From: JBBIJO01 sp037445895
Lineage (GTDB): Bacteria > Bacteroidota > Ignavibacteria > Kapaibacteriales > UBA2268
Assembly: GCA_037445895.1 (NCBI GenBank)
Contig: JBBIJO010000001.1
Coordinates: 1 to 64,000 of the forward strand
Length of the DNA stretch: 64,000 bases
Reading direction: 5' to 3'
Shown piece by piece: positions 17,397 to 27,781 of this stretch. Below the pieces are notes generated by a model that searched no databases, was not told where the DNA came from, and saw only the letters and a list, made by a program, of their open reading frames with translations. Within the stretch, counting starts at the first letter, position 1. Each line of letters starts with the position of its first letter. The position numbers were made by a program, and so were the translations under genes.

Positions 17397-19413
17397 ACTT
17401 AATTACGACAAATTGTTTTGAGATGATTTTTTCTCCAAAATTCCCAACTAAATAATAAATCCCAGATGGAAGTTTTTCAATGTTGAGTGTAAGTTCGTAA
17501 AAGGAGTTTTTCAAATTCTCCCGAGAGAAAACAGTATATTCTTTCCCAAAGATGTCCACAATCTTAAACGAAGCAAGATACTCCTCAAGATTATTGTTAA
17601 ATAATACCTTGATGTAATCTGTAGCAGGGTTTGGGCTTACCTTAATTTCGATATTGTTTTTTTCGGAAAATTCCACGCTCGAGGGCTTACTATAAGCAGC
17701 ATTTATTGGGTCGTATTCAGCCCAAGGCAAATCCCAACGTTCAGTAAGAATAGGGCTAAAAGCGCCACAATATTGAACTTTTTCGAAAAATGGGTCATCT
17801 ATTTGGATTGGTCCTTGTTTATTGAAATTTGCAGAAGTTAAATAAGGTGCGTTTGTCAATGGGATTGGATTTATTTCGCCAGCTTCGGAAAATGGGTCCA
17901 TCAATTGAGCCATTAATGGAGATGATAAATTGACGAAGTTGTTGAATTGTGGGGAAGAAAGCCAGCTACTCGAAATAGGAGGGTTGCTGCCGTCAACATA
18001 AAATACCTGGGATTTGATTCCATAGATAAAGTTATTTCGGATTTGTATAGAGTCTTGTTTTGCAGCATTTTGGGAGTTGAAGCTTAATATTTCTAATCCT
18101 TTAGTCCAACCAATTAATACCGAATTAAATAATGAAAGTCTAGCATTTCTTCGGATTTGAACCATTGTCGAATATCGAGGATTATACTCGTTGTTCCCAG
18201 TTCCAGTTGTCCATGAAGTGTCTTTTAGGGGACCAATTGCTGTTACGTTGCTGAAAATTGCATTTGTCAAAGGTGTGTTCCAAGAACCTTGTGCATCGTT
18301 ATCGTATTCAAACAAGTGACTGCCCGAAACATCGGCAATTTGCGGCTCGCGAACGCTCAATGCAAATTGTATTTTACCGCGGAAGCCATTATCCCCATCG
18401 AAGTCATCATCAAGGCCCCGAAATGCAATAATATATTTAGCAGAAACTGAACCACCAAACCATTCATAGGAATCATCGTTAGCATAAGATACCATTACAT
18501 GGTCTATTTGAGTCCCAGCTCCAACGGCTCCCAAAGTTAATCCATTTAGTTCCTGATTTGGAGCAGCCGCAATTCCAGCAAACTCTATTCTAACATATCG
18601 TAAAAAGCCGCTGTTGTCGTTGTCGTCGGGATTACTTTTCCCTCCAAACCATCCTCGGACCCGGTTTGCATCGGCAATTCCACCTTCGAGTGCAGCTTCG
18701 CCTCCGGGATGATTTGTCTTTGCTCGACCACATATCAATACTCCGCCCCAGTCGCCCGGTCGTCTTTGTCCCGGTGGTGCAGAACTGGTGAAAATTATTG
18801 GTTGCTGTGGAGTTCCAACTGCAAAAATTTTCCCTCCCCGATTTATACATAGGGCAGAATTTTGCCCAACTGTGTCCCCAATTATTATTGTGCCGGGTTC
18901 AATTTCTAAGATTCCGCCTTCATCAACGAAAACATACCCATCGAGTGCATAAATCTTTTGATTAGTAAGTTTAACTTTGCCTTTAATCGGGGTCTTCAAA
19001 AGCGAATCTGGTAAAATGGGTGAAGGTTGTTCTATTTCGAAAGGCGAATCGTTAATATCGGAAACATTTTCGTTCAACGAACCATCTTGGTTAATTAATA
19101 TAATTCGGAGGTAGCCGGTTTGTGTCTTGATTGCAGGTATACGCCAACCGCCGGAAATTTTGCCGCGAGTAGTTCCACTATCGAGTATATTTTCGAGTTT
19201 GATTTGAGTAGCCCAAGGACCGTTAGGAGATGTTCCAAATTGGAAGGCAAATCGTGAACGATAAGTTTCGGTTGTATCCCAAATGATATCAACTGAGGAG
19301 CCAGCACGAAACTTTTCGCCACCATTTGGATAAATTAGTCGAATTTTCGAAGGTTGTGCAAAGGCTAAAAGCGGTATTACCAAAAGAACCGCAAATTTTG
19401 AATATAATTTCAT
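17395..19413 (-). CDS. T9SS-exported beta-helix-like surface protein
   Basis: The 672-residue protein begins with a signal peptide (KFAVLLVIPLLAFAQ) and ends with a type A sorting domain (SPNPATDYIKVLF ... LPSGIYYLVG ... SKQFVVIK). After an N-terminal beta-sandwich-like region (IRLIYPNGGEKFRAGSSVDIIWD), the middle resembles Bacteroidota proteins with the pattern LDGYVFVDEGGILEIEPGTIIIG and GDWGGVLICGRA. That pattern is a right-handed beta-helix signature. The biochemical function is unknown to me. It starts 24 bases after a TonB-dependent receptor on the same strand, so the two probably form an operon and may handle one substrate. Confidence 0.85.
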   Translation of the reverse strand: MKLYSKFAVLLVIPLLAFAQPSKIRLIYPNGGEKFRAGSSVDIIWDTTETYRSRFAFQFGTSPNGPWATQIKLENILDSGTTRGKISGGWRIPAIKTQTGYLRIILINQDGSLNENVSDINDSPFEIEQPSPILPDSLLKTPIKGKVKLTNQKIYALDGYVFVDEGGILEIEPGTIIIGDTVGQNSALCINRGGKIFAVGTPQQPIIFTSSAPPGQRRPGDWGGVLICGRAKTNHPGGEAALEGGIADANRVRGWFGGKSNPDDNDNSGFLRYVRIEFAGIAAAPNQELNGLTLGAVGAGTQIDHVMVSYANDDSYEWFGGSVSAKYIIAFRGLDDDFDGDNGFRGKIQFALSVREPQIADVSGSHLFEYDNDAQGSWNTPLTNAIFSNVTAIGPLKDTSWTTGTGNNEYNPRYSTMVQIRRNARLSLFNSVLIGWTKGLEILSFNSQNAAKQDSIQIRNNFIYGIKSQVFYVDGSNPPISSSWLSSPQFNNFVNLSSPLMAQLMDPFSEAGEINPIPLTNAPYLTSANFNKQGPIQIDDPFFEKVQYCGAFSPILTERWDLPWAEYDPINAAYSKPSSVEFSEKNNIEIKVSPNPATDYIKVLFNNNLEEYLASFKIVDIFGKEYTVFSRENLKNSFYELTLNIEKLPSGIYYLVGNFGEKIISKQFVVIK

Positions 19414-19437
19414 AGAGCACCTAAATAGTTAAACATA

Positions 19438-22278
19438 TTAAAAAGGACTATATGTTATCGAAAATGTAATTGTCGAACCGAAATCGTTGGTAGCCCAACG
19501 TTTTCCGTTTTGTTCTAAAATAGTTTTTGTTCCAAGAATATTCTTTACTCCGAGTTTTACCTCGAGGTTAAATAACTTTTGAGCAAGGGAAAAATCCAAA
19601 TAATGCGGTGGCTGCTCATAAATATGGGGATTACTTGTTTCGTAAACCCCAACTTGCGAAACTTGTGCTATTCTTTTACCAAAAGTGTTATAGGACAAAG
19701 TTGCGATTGTTCCCGACTCATAATTTTGATATATGAGATTAAGATTAAATGTGTAAGGGGATTGGCTCCACATCGGTCGAGTATCTTCTGTTCCTGCACC
19801 GCCTTGTTTAACAGTTATTTTAGATTGGATTAAGGCTAAATTTCCGTTTAATGTAAAACTTTGAAGAACGCTCGAAATGAAGCCAAGATTTTTACGAAAT
19901 TCTATTTCGATTCCATAGTTTTTTGCAATTCCATCTGCATTTTCGAAGGTGCGAGTAAGTTCGCTTTGTTGTGGATAAATTGTCTCCTCGATTGCATTTT
20001 CAAAGGTTTTGTAGAAGAAAGAGATTGAATAGACTTCGTTCAGCTTTGGAAAAATTTCGTATCGCAAGTCGAGATTATTTATCAAACTTCTTTTAAGATT
20101 TGGATTTCCTTGAACAAGCGATAGGTTGTAGTAATCGTAGAATGCAAAAGGTGCAAACTCGCGGAAAGATGGGCGAGCAACAGTCCTGCTAAATGCAAAT
20201 CGCAAATTCGATTCCTTTGTTATATTCGCAACAATATTTAAAGAAGGTAGAAGGTCATTTGTTCGGTATTTTATGGCGATTGTTTCATCATTAATACTAA
20301 AGCTACTTAATCTGATGACATTATCTTCGAGGCGGACCCCGCCGACGACACGAAGTTTAATAAGATTAAACTCGATTGGTATATCAAACATTGCATAACC
20401 AGCTAGTAGAGTTTCCCAAGCAGTGTAGGAGTCGCTTAATTTTGAATCTTCACCGATACGGAAACCATTGTCATAGTCGAAATTGTCGGGACTGAAAATT
20501 CTATCAATATTATTATAATCACTCATTAAAGCATATAAATCTTCGCGCAAGGTGGGGGACGAAGTAATGGTAATCGAACGAGCATTGAAAGTGCGTTTTT
20601 TTGTTTCGATAGATGAACCGAGTTTAAACTTTACGTTAAAAACTGTAACGGTATAATTTAAAGAAGGACTTAGACTTCGTTCGAAAAGGTTTGAATAGAA
20701 ACGCCCGGCGCGTGTTCCATCCCCTTGTTGGTTCGATAGAAGCTCAAGCAAAAATGGTGTATCAGGATTATATTCTAAGTCGGCTAATTGACGTGAAAAA
20801 CGAAAACGACGATAGTCGGGTTCATCTCGCTTTAATTCGGAAAAAGTGAGTGTCCAATCGAGAAGCATATCGTTTTGAGTAAAGTAATGGGAACCGCTAA
20901 GAGTGGAGTTAAACAGAGACTTTTGAGTATAATGAAAAGCGAAGTTTTTAAATTCAAGGAATTGGTAGCCGATGTCTTTACCATTGAGAACAAGTAATTC
21001 ATCTTGAGCAATATTATTGAAAGAGTTTTTTAAAGTTATCGCGGTGTTGCTGTGGATTTTTACAGCTAAATTTACCAGTCCCCCAAGGTCAACTTCTCGA
21101 GTCGATTGATTACCCTCTGTTATGTATATGGGGTCGAAATTCGAAAGATACGTATTTCTGTTAATTTTCGAAACCTGATGATTGGCACTGTATGTTGCAA
21201 TTGCGGTTACTCCCAAGGTAATATTGCTTATGTCGTAAGTATTAGCAAAGAACATATTAATTTTCCTATTGTCTAATGGGGTAACTGTTTTGGTTGTCTG
21301 TTTCAGCGTTTTATTATTAAAAGACTTCATTATTGACTCGTATTTTGCCTTTGCATTGGTAGTGTCGAAAGGGTTGTTTGCAGAAGTTTGTAGAGTGTTG
21401 AATTCCAATCTATTTTTTGGGAAACTACTTGGTAATTGGCGAATTCCATTGTCGAAGCCCAACCAATCTGTTGAACCTCCTGGATATATTTGAAAAGCAT
21501 CCGATTTAAAGGTTGTATTAGTATTACTTGATGTTCCAATAGATATTTTAAGAACCTTGTCCGATGGAAAATCTGTTGAATTTAAAAGGACCAATCCGCC
21601 TGCAAAATTCCCTGGGAAGTCGGGTGTATAGGATTTAACAATATTCACATTCTCGATAAATTCCGAAGGGTAGAGGTCGAAAGAAAATGCTTTTTTATCT
21701 GTTTCTGTCGAAGGAAGAGGGGAACCATTCAAAGCAACGTTATTATATCGTTCGTTCATCCCACGAACGATAATATAATCGTTTGCCATAGTGATGCCGG
21801 GAAGTCTTTTCAGTGCGGAACCAATACTGGCATCAGGAAGCTTCTTAATTTCTTCAATAGAAATTCCATCGGAAACCTGAGGTGAATTTTTTCTTCGGGT
21901 TAATATTGCGGATTCATTGTCCATAACTTTGCTTGCTTCTACAGTGATTTCTTGCGTAGCTTTCACTTCTGGAATAAGCGTAATGTTGAGTTCTTCGTTT
22001 TGATTTTCGATTCCTTTAACAATTTTTGTTTGATAGCCTATATAACTAACTTTCAAAGAATATTTGGAAGGTTTTAAGTTGGTGATTCTAAAGTAACCTT
22101 TTGGATCTGTGAAGGCACCTTTTGATGTTTCTAATACTTGGACTGTTGCTCCGCGAAGCGGTTCGCCAGTTTCTCCATCGAATACTTTACCTTGCAATGC
22201 AAGAAAATCATCTTTGCCAAACGCCAGCAAAGGAAGCAATAAGTATAGGATTAAAAGGATTTTCATAACTTTTCTCAA
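19438..22278 (-). CDS. TonB-dependent receptor with carboxypeptidase-regulatory-like N-domain
   Basis: This outer-membrane TonB-gated transporter has 946 residues. A signal peptide (ILLILYLLLPLLAFG) precedes an N-terminal CarboxypepD_reg-like domain (GKVFDGETGEPLRGATVQV ... YSLKVSYIGYQTKIVKG). The plug domain has SIGSALKRLPGITMANDYIIVRGMNERY, and a long 22-strand-type barrel follows. There is no SusD partner. The downstream gene encodes a T9SS surface protein, a pairing seen in Bacteroidota. The substrate is unknown, and no riboswitch or metal motif points to one. The 159 bases before it are shared with divergent uvrA. Confidence 0.93.
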   Translation of the reverse strand: MRKVMKILLILYLLLPLLAFGKDDFLALQGKVFDGETGEPLRGATVQVLETSKGAFTDPKGYFRITNLKPSKYSLKVSYIGYQTKIVKGIENQNEELNITLIPEVKATQEITVEASKVMDNESAILTRRKNSPQVSDGISIEEIKKLPDASIGSALKRLPGITMANDYIIVRGMNERYNNVALNGSPLPSTETDKKAFSFDLYPSEFIENVNIVKSYTPDFPGNFAGGLVLLNSTDFPSDKVLKISIGTSSNTNTTFKSDAFQIYPGGSTDWLGFDNGIRQLPSSFPKNRLEFNTLQTSANNPFDTTNAKAKYESIMKSFNNKTLKQTTKTVTPLDNRKINMFFANTYDISNITLGVTAIATYSANHQVSKINRNTYLSNFDPIYITEGNQSTREVDLGGLVNLAVKIHSNTAITLKNSFNNIAQDELLVLNGKDIGYQFLEFKNFAFHYTQKSLFNSTLSGSHYFTQNDMLLDWTLTFSELKRDEPDYRRFRFSRQLADLEYNPDTPFLLELLSNQQGDGTRAGRFYSNLFERSLSPSLNYTVTVFNVKFKLGSSIETKKRTFNARSITITSSPTLREDLYALMSDYNNIDRIFSPDNFDYDNGFRIGEDSKLSDSYTAWETLLAGYAMFDIPIEFNLIKLRVVGGVRLEDNVIRLSSFSINDETIAIKYRTNDLLPSLNIVANITKESNLRFAFSRTVARPSFREFAPFAFYDYYNLSLVQGNPNLKRSLINNLDLRYEIFPKLNEVYSISFFYKTFENAIEETIYPQQSELTRTFENADGIAKNYGIEIEFRKNLGFISSVLQSFTLNGNLALIQSKITVKQGGAGTEDTRPMWSQSPYTFNLNLIYQNYESGTIATLSYNTFGKRIAQVSQVGVYETSNPHIYEQPPHYLDFSLAQKLFNLEVKLGVKNILGTKTILEQNGKRWATNDFGSTITFSITYSPF

Positions 22279-22437
22279 CAGTTAGACAAACAACAAATAC
22301 AAAATTTGCTTTTGAAAATTAGGTTGAGGTTAATCATTTGTTAATTTTTAGTAAAGGTTAAAAAACTTATAATTTTATAATTTTAATTCATAAAAAACGT
22401 CTATAACATACTTGAAAAATAATTTGATTATTAAGGA

Positions 22438-25338
22438 ATGCCAAAAACGTCAACAAAGATAACCGAACCCCCATATAACTCATTGGTTAATGGAAGTGAG
22501 TTGATAAAAATCAAAGGGGCAAAAGAGCATAATTTAAAAAATATTGATTTAGAAATTCCAAGAAACCAATTTGTTGTTGTAACGGGGCTATCTGGTTCTG
22601 GTAAGTCGACCCTTGCTTTCGATACAATCTATGCCGAGGGTCATCGTAGATTTGTCGAGGTTCTTTCGGCTTATTCGCGCCAGTTTGTTGGGGTTTTCAA
22701 AAAGCCAGATGTCGATTTAATTGAAGGATTATCGCCTTCGATTTCTATTGAGCAAAAAACAATAAGTCATAATCCACGTTCTACTGTTGGAACAGTTACC
22801 GAAATTTACGATTATTTGCGTCTTTTATATGCCAAAATTGGTATGCAATATTGTCCAGAATGTAAAATCCCGGTCGAAAGGAAAAACATTGACCAAATAA
22901 TTGAAATATTATTTCAAAGGTATGAAGGTAAGAAGGTTCAAATCTTAGCTCCGGTTGTTCGGGGGCGAAAAGGGCACTATCGTGAACTTTTCGAGCAGTT
23001 TTTACGTTTAGGATTTGCAAAAATGAGGATAGATGGGGAATTCCAAGATATTGTCGAAGGAATGAAAGTTTCGCGCTATCAGGTTCACAATATCGAGTTA
23101 GTTGTCGATAAGTTGGTTATAAACCGAACTCAAGAACATCGTTTGTATCAATCTTGTGACTTGGCTTTAAACTATGGCGAGGGTAATCTACTAATATACG
23201 ATGTGGACAATTCCGAAGAGCGATTATTAAGTATAAATTACTCTTGTCCAGAGTGTGGTCGTTCTTTTGAACCACTTGCTCCAAATAGCTTTTCTTATAA
23301 TTCGCGTTACGGGGCCTGCCCAAGATGCGATGGAATAGGAGAGTTGTACGACTTCGATCCTGAATTGCTTATTCCCAACACTGAGCTTTCTATTGCAGAA
23401 GGGGCTATTGAACTTTTGAAAGATAATCGATTCTTTTGGCTTCTTGAACAAGTCATTGCTTTTTCAAATAAATTGGGTATCGATTTAAATAAGTCGGTTA
23501 ATGGTTTAAGCAAAGATGAATATGAACTATTGATGTTTGGAGATCCGGAAGAACCAATAGAGATTAGTTACTCAACGACTAAGAGTTCTTCGGTCAAATA
23601 TTCCCATACGTTTAATGGGATTATAAATGGACTTCGCCATATTTATAAGAATTCAAATTCTCCTACAATCGTGAAATATCTTGAGAAATTTATCCGAGGT
23701 TGGGTGTGTCCAGTTTGTAAAGGTGCACGTTTGAAAGAAGAAAATTTGAATGTTTTTATTAATGGTTTTTCTATCTATGATATTGCAAATCGAGCCATTC
23801 CAAAGGCAAAAAATGCTTTGAAAAAAATTTACGAGAATTTATCGCCTCGGGAACTAAAAATTGCTAAGTTAATCCTCAAAGAATTATTTTCCAGATTGGA
23901 ATTTTTAGAAAAGCTTGGGTTATCTTATGTAACGATTGATAGAGCTGTTAGGACACTTTCCGGGGGCGAGTCGCAAAGGATTCGACTTGCTTCTCAACTT
24001 GGGTCTGAACTTGTTGGAGTTACATACGTATTGGATGAGCCAAGTATTGGTTTGCACCAATACGATAATCATCGATTAATCGATGCTTTGAAAAAACTTC
24101 GAGATCTTGGGAATACAGTTATAGTAGTTGAACACGACAAGGCTACCATTGATAATGCTGATTATATAGTTGATTTGGGACCCCGGGCTGGTATCGAAGG
24201 GGGTGAAGTGTTGTTTACCGCGCCACCCGATAAGGTAGAAAAATTGAGTCCTGAAATCCAAAAGAAATCACTCACTGCTCAATATCTTTTGAATATTAAA
24301 AGGATAGAAGTGCCAAAGACCAGAAGGAATGGCAATGGTAAGTATTTAACCTTATTGGGTGCAAAGGGGAATAATCTTAAAAATGTAAACTTAAAGTTAC
24401 CTTTAGGTTTGTTTGTTTGTATAACTGGATTAAGCGGTTCTGGAAAATCTTCGCTAATTAATGATACTCTGTATCCAATTCTTTCTAATTATTTTTACAA
24501 ATCGAACTTGCGACCTCTGCCTTATGATAAAATCGAGGGTATTGAATACATTGATAAAATAATTGAAATAGACCAATCACCTATCGGAAGAACCCCGCGT
24601 TCAAATCCTGCAACCTATACTGGAGTGTTCTCCGAAATTAGGAATTTCTTTGCATTGCTGCCTGAATCTCGAGCACGCGGCTATAAAGCCGGTCGTTTTT
24701 CCTTTAATGTTCCGGGAGGGCGTTGCGAAGATTGCCAAGGTGGTGGAATGAAAGTAATCGAGATGAATTTCCTTCCCGAAGTTTATGTGGTTTGCGATAC
24801 TTGTGGTGGAAAACGTTACAATGATGAAACAATTGCAGTAAAATACAAAGGGAAATCAATAGCCGATGCGCTCGATATGACAGTAGCCGAAGCGTTGGAT
24901 TTCTTCAAAGATATTCCTAAAATTAAGAGAAAACTGAAAACGCTAAATGATGTAGGTTTAGGTTATATTCGACTTGGACAGCAAGCGCCAACACTCTCCG
25001 GCGGCGAAGCACAAAGAGTCAAACTTGCTACTGAACTTTCTAAAGTGAGTACTGGTAAAACACTTTACCTTCTCGATGAACCAACAACAGGATTGCATTT
25101 CGAGGATATTCGAATTCTACTGAAACTTCTCAATAGTTTGACAGAGAAAGGTAACACTGTTATAGTCATCGAACATAATTTGGATGTAATTAAATGTGCC
25201 GACTGGATTATTGATTTAGGGCCAAAAGGTGGGGATGAAGGGGGACAGATTATTGCCGAAGGAACCCCAGAAAGTATTTGCAAAAACCCCAATAGTTATA
25301 CAGGAAGATATTTGAAGGGGGAATTAGGTATTGATTGA
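22438..25338 (+). CDS. uvrA: Excinuclease ABC subunit UvrA
   Basis: UvrA is the damage-recognition ATPase of nucleotide excision repair. It has two ABC ATPase modules: Walker A VVTGLSGSGKSTLAFDT near residue 50 and ITGLSGSGKSSLINDT near 665. The signature motifs are LSGGESQRIRLASQ and LSGGEAQRVKLATE. Zinc-finger cysteine pairs are visible (CPECGRSFEPL ... CPRCDG; CEDCQGGGMKV ... CDTCGG). The 966-residue length is normal. It overlaps waaA by eight bases. uvrC is 11 kb away, and uvrB is not in the window. Confidence 0.98.
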   Translation: MPKTSTKITEPPYNSLVNGSELIKIKGAKEHNLKNIDLEIPRNQFVVVTGLSGSGKSTLAFDTIYAEGHRRFVEVLSAYSRQFVGVFKKPDVDLIEGLSPSISIEQKTISHNPRSTVGTVTEIYDYLRLLYAKIGMQYCPECKIPVERKNIDQIIEILFQRYEGKKVQILAPVVRGRKGHYRELFEQFLRLGFAKMRIDGEFQDIVEGMKVSRYQVHNIELVVDKLVINRTQEHRLYQSCDLALNYGEGNLLIYDVDNSEERLLSINYSCPECGRSFEPLAPNSFSYNSRYGACPRCDGIGELYDFDPELLIPNTELSIAEGAIELLKDNRFFWLLEQVIAFSNKLGIDLNKSVNGLSKDEYELLMFGDPEEPIEISYSTTKSSSVKYSHTFNGIINGLRHIYKNSNSPTIVKYLEKFIRGWVCPVCKGARLKEENLNVFINGFSIYDIANRAIPKAKNALKKIYENLSPRELKIAKLILKELFSRLEFLEKLGLSYVTIDRAVRTLSGGESQRIRLASQLGSELVGVTYVLDEPSIGLHQYDNHRLIDALKKLRDLGNTVIVVEHDKATIDNADYIVDLGPRAGIEGGEVLFTAPPDKVEKLSPEIQKKSLTAQYLLNIKRIEVPKTRRNGNGKYLTLLGAKGNNLKNVNLKLPLGLFVCITGLSGSGKSSLINDTLYPILSNYFYKSNLRPLPYDKIEGIEYIDKIIEIDQSPIGRTPRSNPATYTGVFSEIRNFFALLPESRARGYKAGRFSFNVPGGRCEDCQGGGMKVIEMNFLPEVYVVCDTCGGKRYNDETIAVKYKGKSIADALDMTVAEALDFFKDIPKIKRKLKTLNDVGLGYIRLGQQAPTLSGGEAQRVKLATELSKVSTGKTLYLLDEPTTGLHFEDIRILLKLLNSLTEKGNTVIVIEHNLDVIKCADWIIDLGPKGGDEGGQIIAEGTPESICKNPNSYTGRYLKGELGID

Positions 25339-26611
25339 GGCAATATACAATCTTGCAATTAACACCTACAAACTGTTGGTCCCGATAATTTCTCGCTTTA
25401 GCCCTAAAATAAAAATTAGAGAGAAAAACTGGAAAGCCCTCCTCGAATTAGAAAAGCCTAAAATTGCTAATGCTGTTAATAAGAAAAAAATTTGGGTTCA
25501 TTCTGCTTCGATGGGGGAATTTGAACAAGCAAAACCTATTATAGAGAAAATTAAGACCTATTTCCCCGACTATTTTGTTATATGTTCATTCTTTTCTCCT
25601 TCCGGCTACGAAAATCAAAAAAACTATCGTTATTTGGATGTGGCACTCTATATGCCAATAGACGAAAGAAAAAACGTAGAATACTTTTTAGACGCTATAC
25701 AACCAAATATGGCTTTGTTCGTTCGCTACGAAATATGGTTAAACTATTTGAAGGAATTGAAAAAAAGGGAAATACCAACTTACTTGATAAATGCAACAGC
25801 ACCTAGAAGCTTCTTTCCAAGAAAAAAATCCTTTACAAAAAGTTTTTACAAAAAATCGTATTCCCTTTTCGATAAAATTTTTCCCATTGAAGATGACAAA
25901 TTGTTTTTCATAGATTTAGATATTGCACCGGAGATTGTCCCAATGCACGATACTCGCTTCGATAGAGTTTATTTAAGAATACAACAGACAAGCGGCTTTT
26001 TTTTAAAAAAAGAAATGTTTAATGATTATTTTATTTTAGTAGCTGGGAGCATTTGGAAACCCGATGCAGAATTAATCATTACTGCTGTTGAACAATTGCA
26101 CAACAAAGTTCCGATAAAGATTATTTACGTCCCCCACGAACCTAATAGTTCTAATCTTAATTTTTTAAGAGAACGTATTCCAAACCATAAGTTTTTAAGT
26201 GAATTAATAACACAAAAAGATAGTTTGGAATTGAAGGAGATTATAGCGAAAAACGATATAATTGTCGATTCAGTTGGTTATTTGCTCGATTTATATTCGT
26301 TAGCCGATGTTGCTTATGTAGGGGGAGGTTTTGGTGCCGGGATACACAGCGTGATTGAGCCTGCTGGTTATTTCCTTCCAATTATATGTGGGGGCGGAAT
26401 CAATAATTCTATCGAAGCACAACAAATGAATAGAGAGGGGGTATTAGAGGTTGTTAATAATCCCAATCAACTTGTCGATTTAATATTAAATCTTTTTAAT
26501 AATAGAGAGTTGCATTCAAATAAGAAAAAAAAGGTCGAAGCTTATTTTACTAAACGATTAGGTTCAACGGAACAAGTTTTTGATAAGATTTTTTCTCCTG
26601 CGAAAACTTGA
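25331..26611 (+). CDS. waaA: 3-deoxy-D-manno-octulosonic acid (Kdo) transferase
   Basis: WaaA adds Kdo to lipid A precursors at the inner membrane, the first step of LPS core assembly. Family features in the 426 residues are the N-terminal membrane-associated segment, WVHSASMGEFEQAKPII (with the catalytic-region glutamate), FVRYEIWLNYL, LINATAPRSF, AGSIWKPDAE and the C-terminal VGGGFGAGIHSVIEPA. It starts with TTG at 25331 inside the end of uvrA (eight-base overlap), so translation is probably coupled. With lpxB nearby it shows that this cell makes LPS. Confidence 0.93.
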   Translation: MIEAIYNLAINTYKLLVPIISRFSPKIKIREKNWKALLELEKPKIANAVNKKKIWVHSASMGEFEQAKPIIEKIKTYFPDYFVICSFFSPSGYENQKNYRYLDVALYMPIDERKNVEYFLDAIQPNMALFVRYEIWLNYLKELKKREIPTYLINATAPRSFFPRKKSFTKSFYKKSYSLFDKIFPIEDDKLFFIDLDIAPEIVPMHDTRFDRVYLRIQQTSGFFLKKEMFNDYFILVAGSIWKPDAELIITAVEQLHNKVPIKIIYVPHEPNSSNLNFLRERIPNHKFLSELITQKDSLELKEIIAKNDIIVDSVGYLLDLYSLADVAYVGGGFGAGIHSVIEPAGYFLPIICGGGINNSIEAQQMNREGVLEVVNNPNQLVDLILNLFNNRELHSNKKKKVEAYFTKRLGSTEQVFDKIFSPAKT

Positions 26612-26885
26612 TACTGTTAACTATGGGTATTGCTTAAATTGTGGGAATTTACGTTGTTATCTATAAAACATCAGAGTTTTGATTAGATAAAAATTTTTAC
26701 AGATTTTTCTCTATTTTTCTATTCTACCGACTCTGAATTTCTATCCAAATTTTTTACAGGGATAGATTTGTCAATCCTTTATTTTTCCATATCCTGCAAG
26801 TTTTTTCAGATGAACATTTTGTGCAATAGTTTGTTTTCTATGAATTTTGGATGCAAAATCTCCATTATATTAGCAATATATTAGG

Positions 26886-27758
26886 TTACGAAGATATTAT
26901 TTTGAGGAATTCCGAAGATTTTTTGAAATCATCTTCGAGTTCAAAAGTGAATTTTTCTAAATCTAAGTCTTTGAGTTGTGGGTTGTAATCTGTAATAATT
27001 TTCCAAGATTCTTCGTTTCCGAAGTCGATTACTTTATATCCTTCGTAGAAGCCCGCTCCCCAAATTTCGCAAAGCAAATCGGCAAAACGGACAATAGCCG
27101 TTAGTTCACGGTCCTGGTTAAGAGCAATCATTTTAGAATGCTTTCCAATAACATTGGTTAATGGTAGTGGGAGCTTCCAATTTCTTGCTATATGGTCCCC
27201 AACTTCAAGATGATGCACGCCAAAGATTTTTCTTTCGGCATCGATGTCGAGAAGATTTTCGTTTTGAACTAACTCTATTACCCTTTGATAGCTTTTAAAA
27301 TCGAATTGCATCATCAACATCTTGCCAAAATCGTGAAGTAGTCCACCAATAAATTCGAGTTCTTTGAAGTTCTTGCCAATTTTTTTGACAAGAGATTTAG
27401 CAACTATTCCAACAGAAGAAGAATGCCACCAAAATTTTTCTAAAATTTGTTTTGTTTCTGGATTGGAACGAACCATAAAATGGGAAAAAATAGAGATACC
27501 CATCACAATGTTTGCAAGGCGGTTCAATCCAATTGTGATAATGGCTTGTGCAATCGAAGCAACGGGAGACCTCAATCCGTACATTGCAGAATTGGAAACC
27601 TTTAATACTTTTATTGTTAAAGGAGCATCGGTTTCAATCACATTGGCAAGATTACGGACATCTACATCTTCTTCTTGAGTCAAATTTAAAATACGAGTGG
27701 CAACTTCTGGGATTGTTGCAAACTCTTGCATTTGGGTTAATTTTTGCAATATATCCAT
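26886..27758 (-). CDS. HDOD domain protein
   Basis: This 290-residue protein consists almost entirely of an HDOD domain, a catalytically inactive relative of HD phosphohydrolases linked to signalling. Typical stretches are FATIPEVATRILNLTQEEDVDVRNLANVIETDAPLT (opening helices), LKVSNSAMYGLRSPVASIAQAI, GGLLHDFGKMLMM and GVHHLEVGDHIARNWKLP. The HD pair in LLHDFGK is retained. No receiver or output domain is fused. Its partner and signal are unknown. It ends in a 274-base spacer and lies 23 bases downstream of the large surface protein gene on the same strand. Confidence 0.9.
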   Translation of the reverse strand: MDILQKLTQMQEFATIPEVATRILNLTQEEDVDVRNLANVIETDAPLTIKVLKVSNSAMYGLRSPVASIAQAIITIGLNRLANIVMGISIFSHFMVRSNPETKQILEKFWWHSSSVGIVAKSLVKKIGKNFKELEFIGGLLHDFGKMLMMQFDFKSYQRVIELVQNENLLDIDAERKIFGVHHLEVGDHIARNWKLPLPLTNVIGKHSKMIALNQDRELTAIVRFADLLCEIWGAGFYEGYKVIDFGNEESWKIITDYNPQLKDLDLEKFTFELEDDFKKSSEFLKIISS

Positions 27759-27781
27759 ACTTCACTCTTTTGTCAATAACT

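Noticed and set aside
26612..26885. Hidden gene or RNA in the 274-base spacer between waaA and the HDOD gene
   Set aside because: It has no reading frame with protein-like composition and no strong hairpin; it is AT-rich with several poly-T runs.
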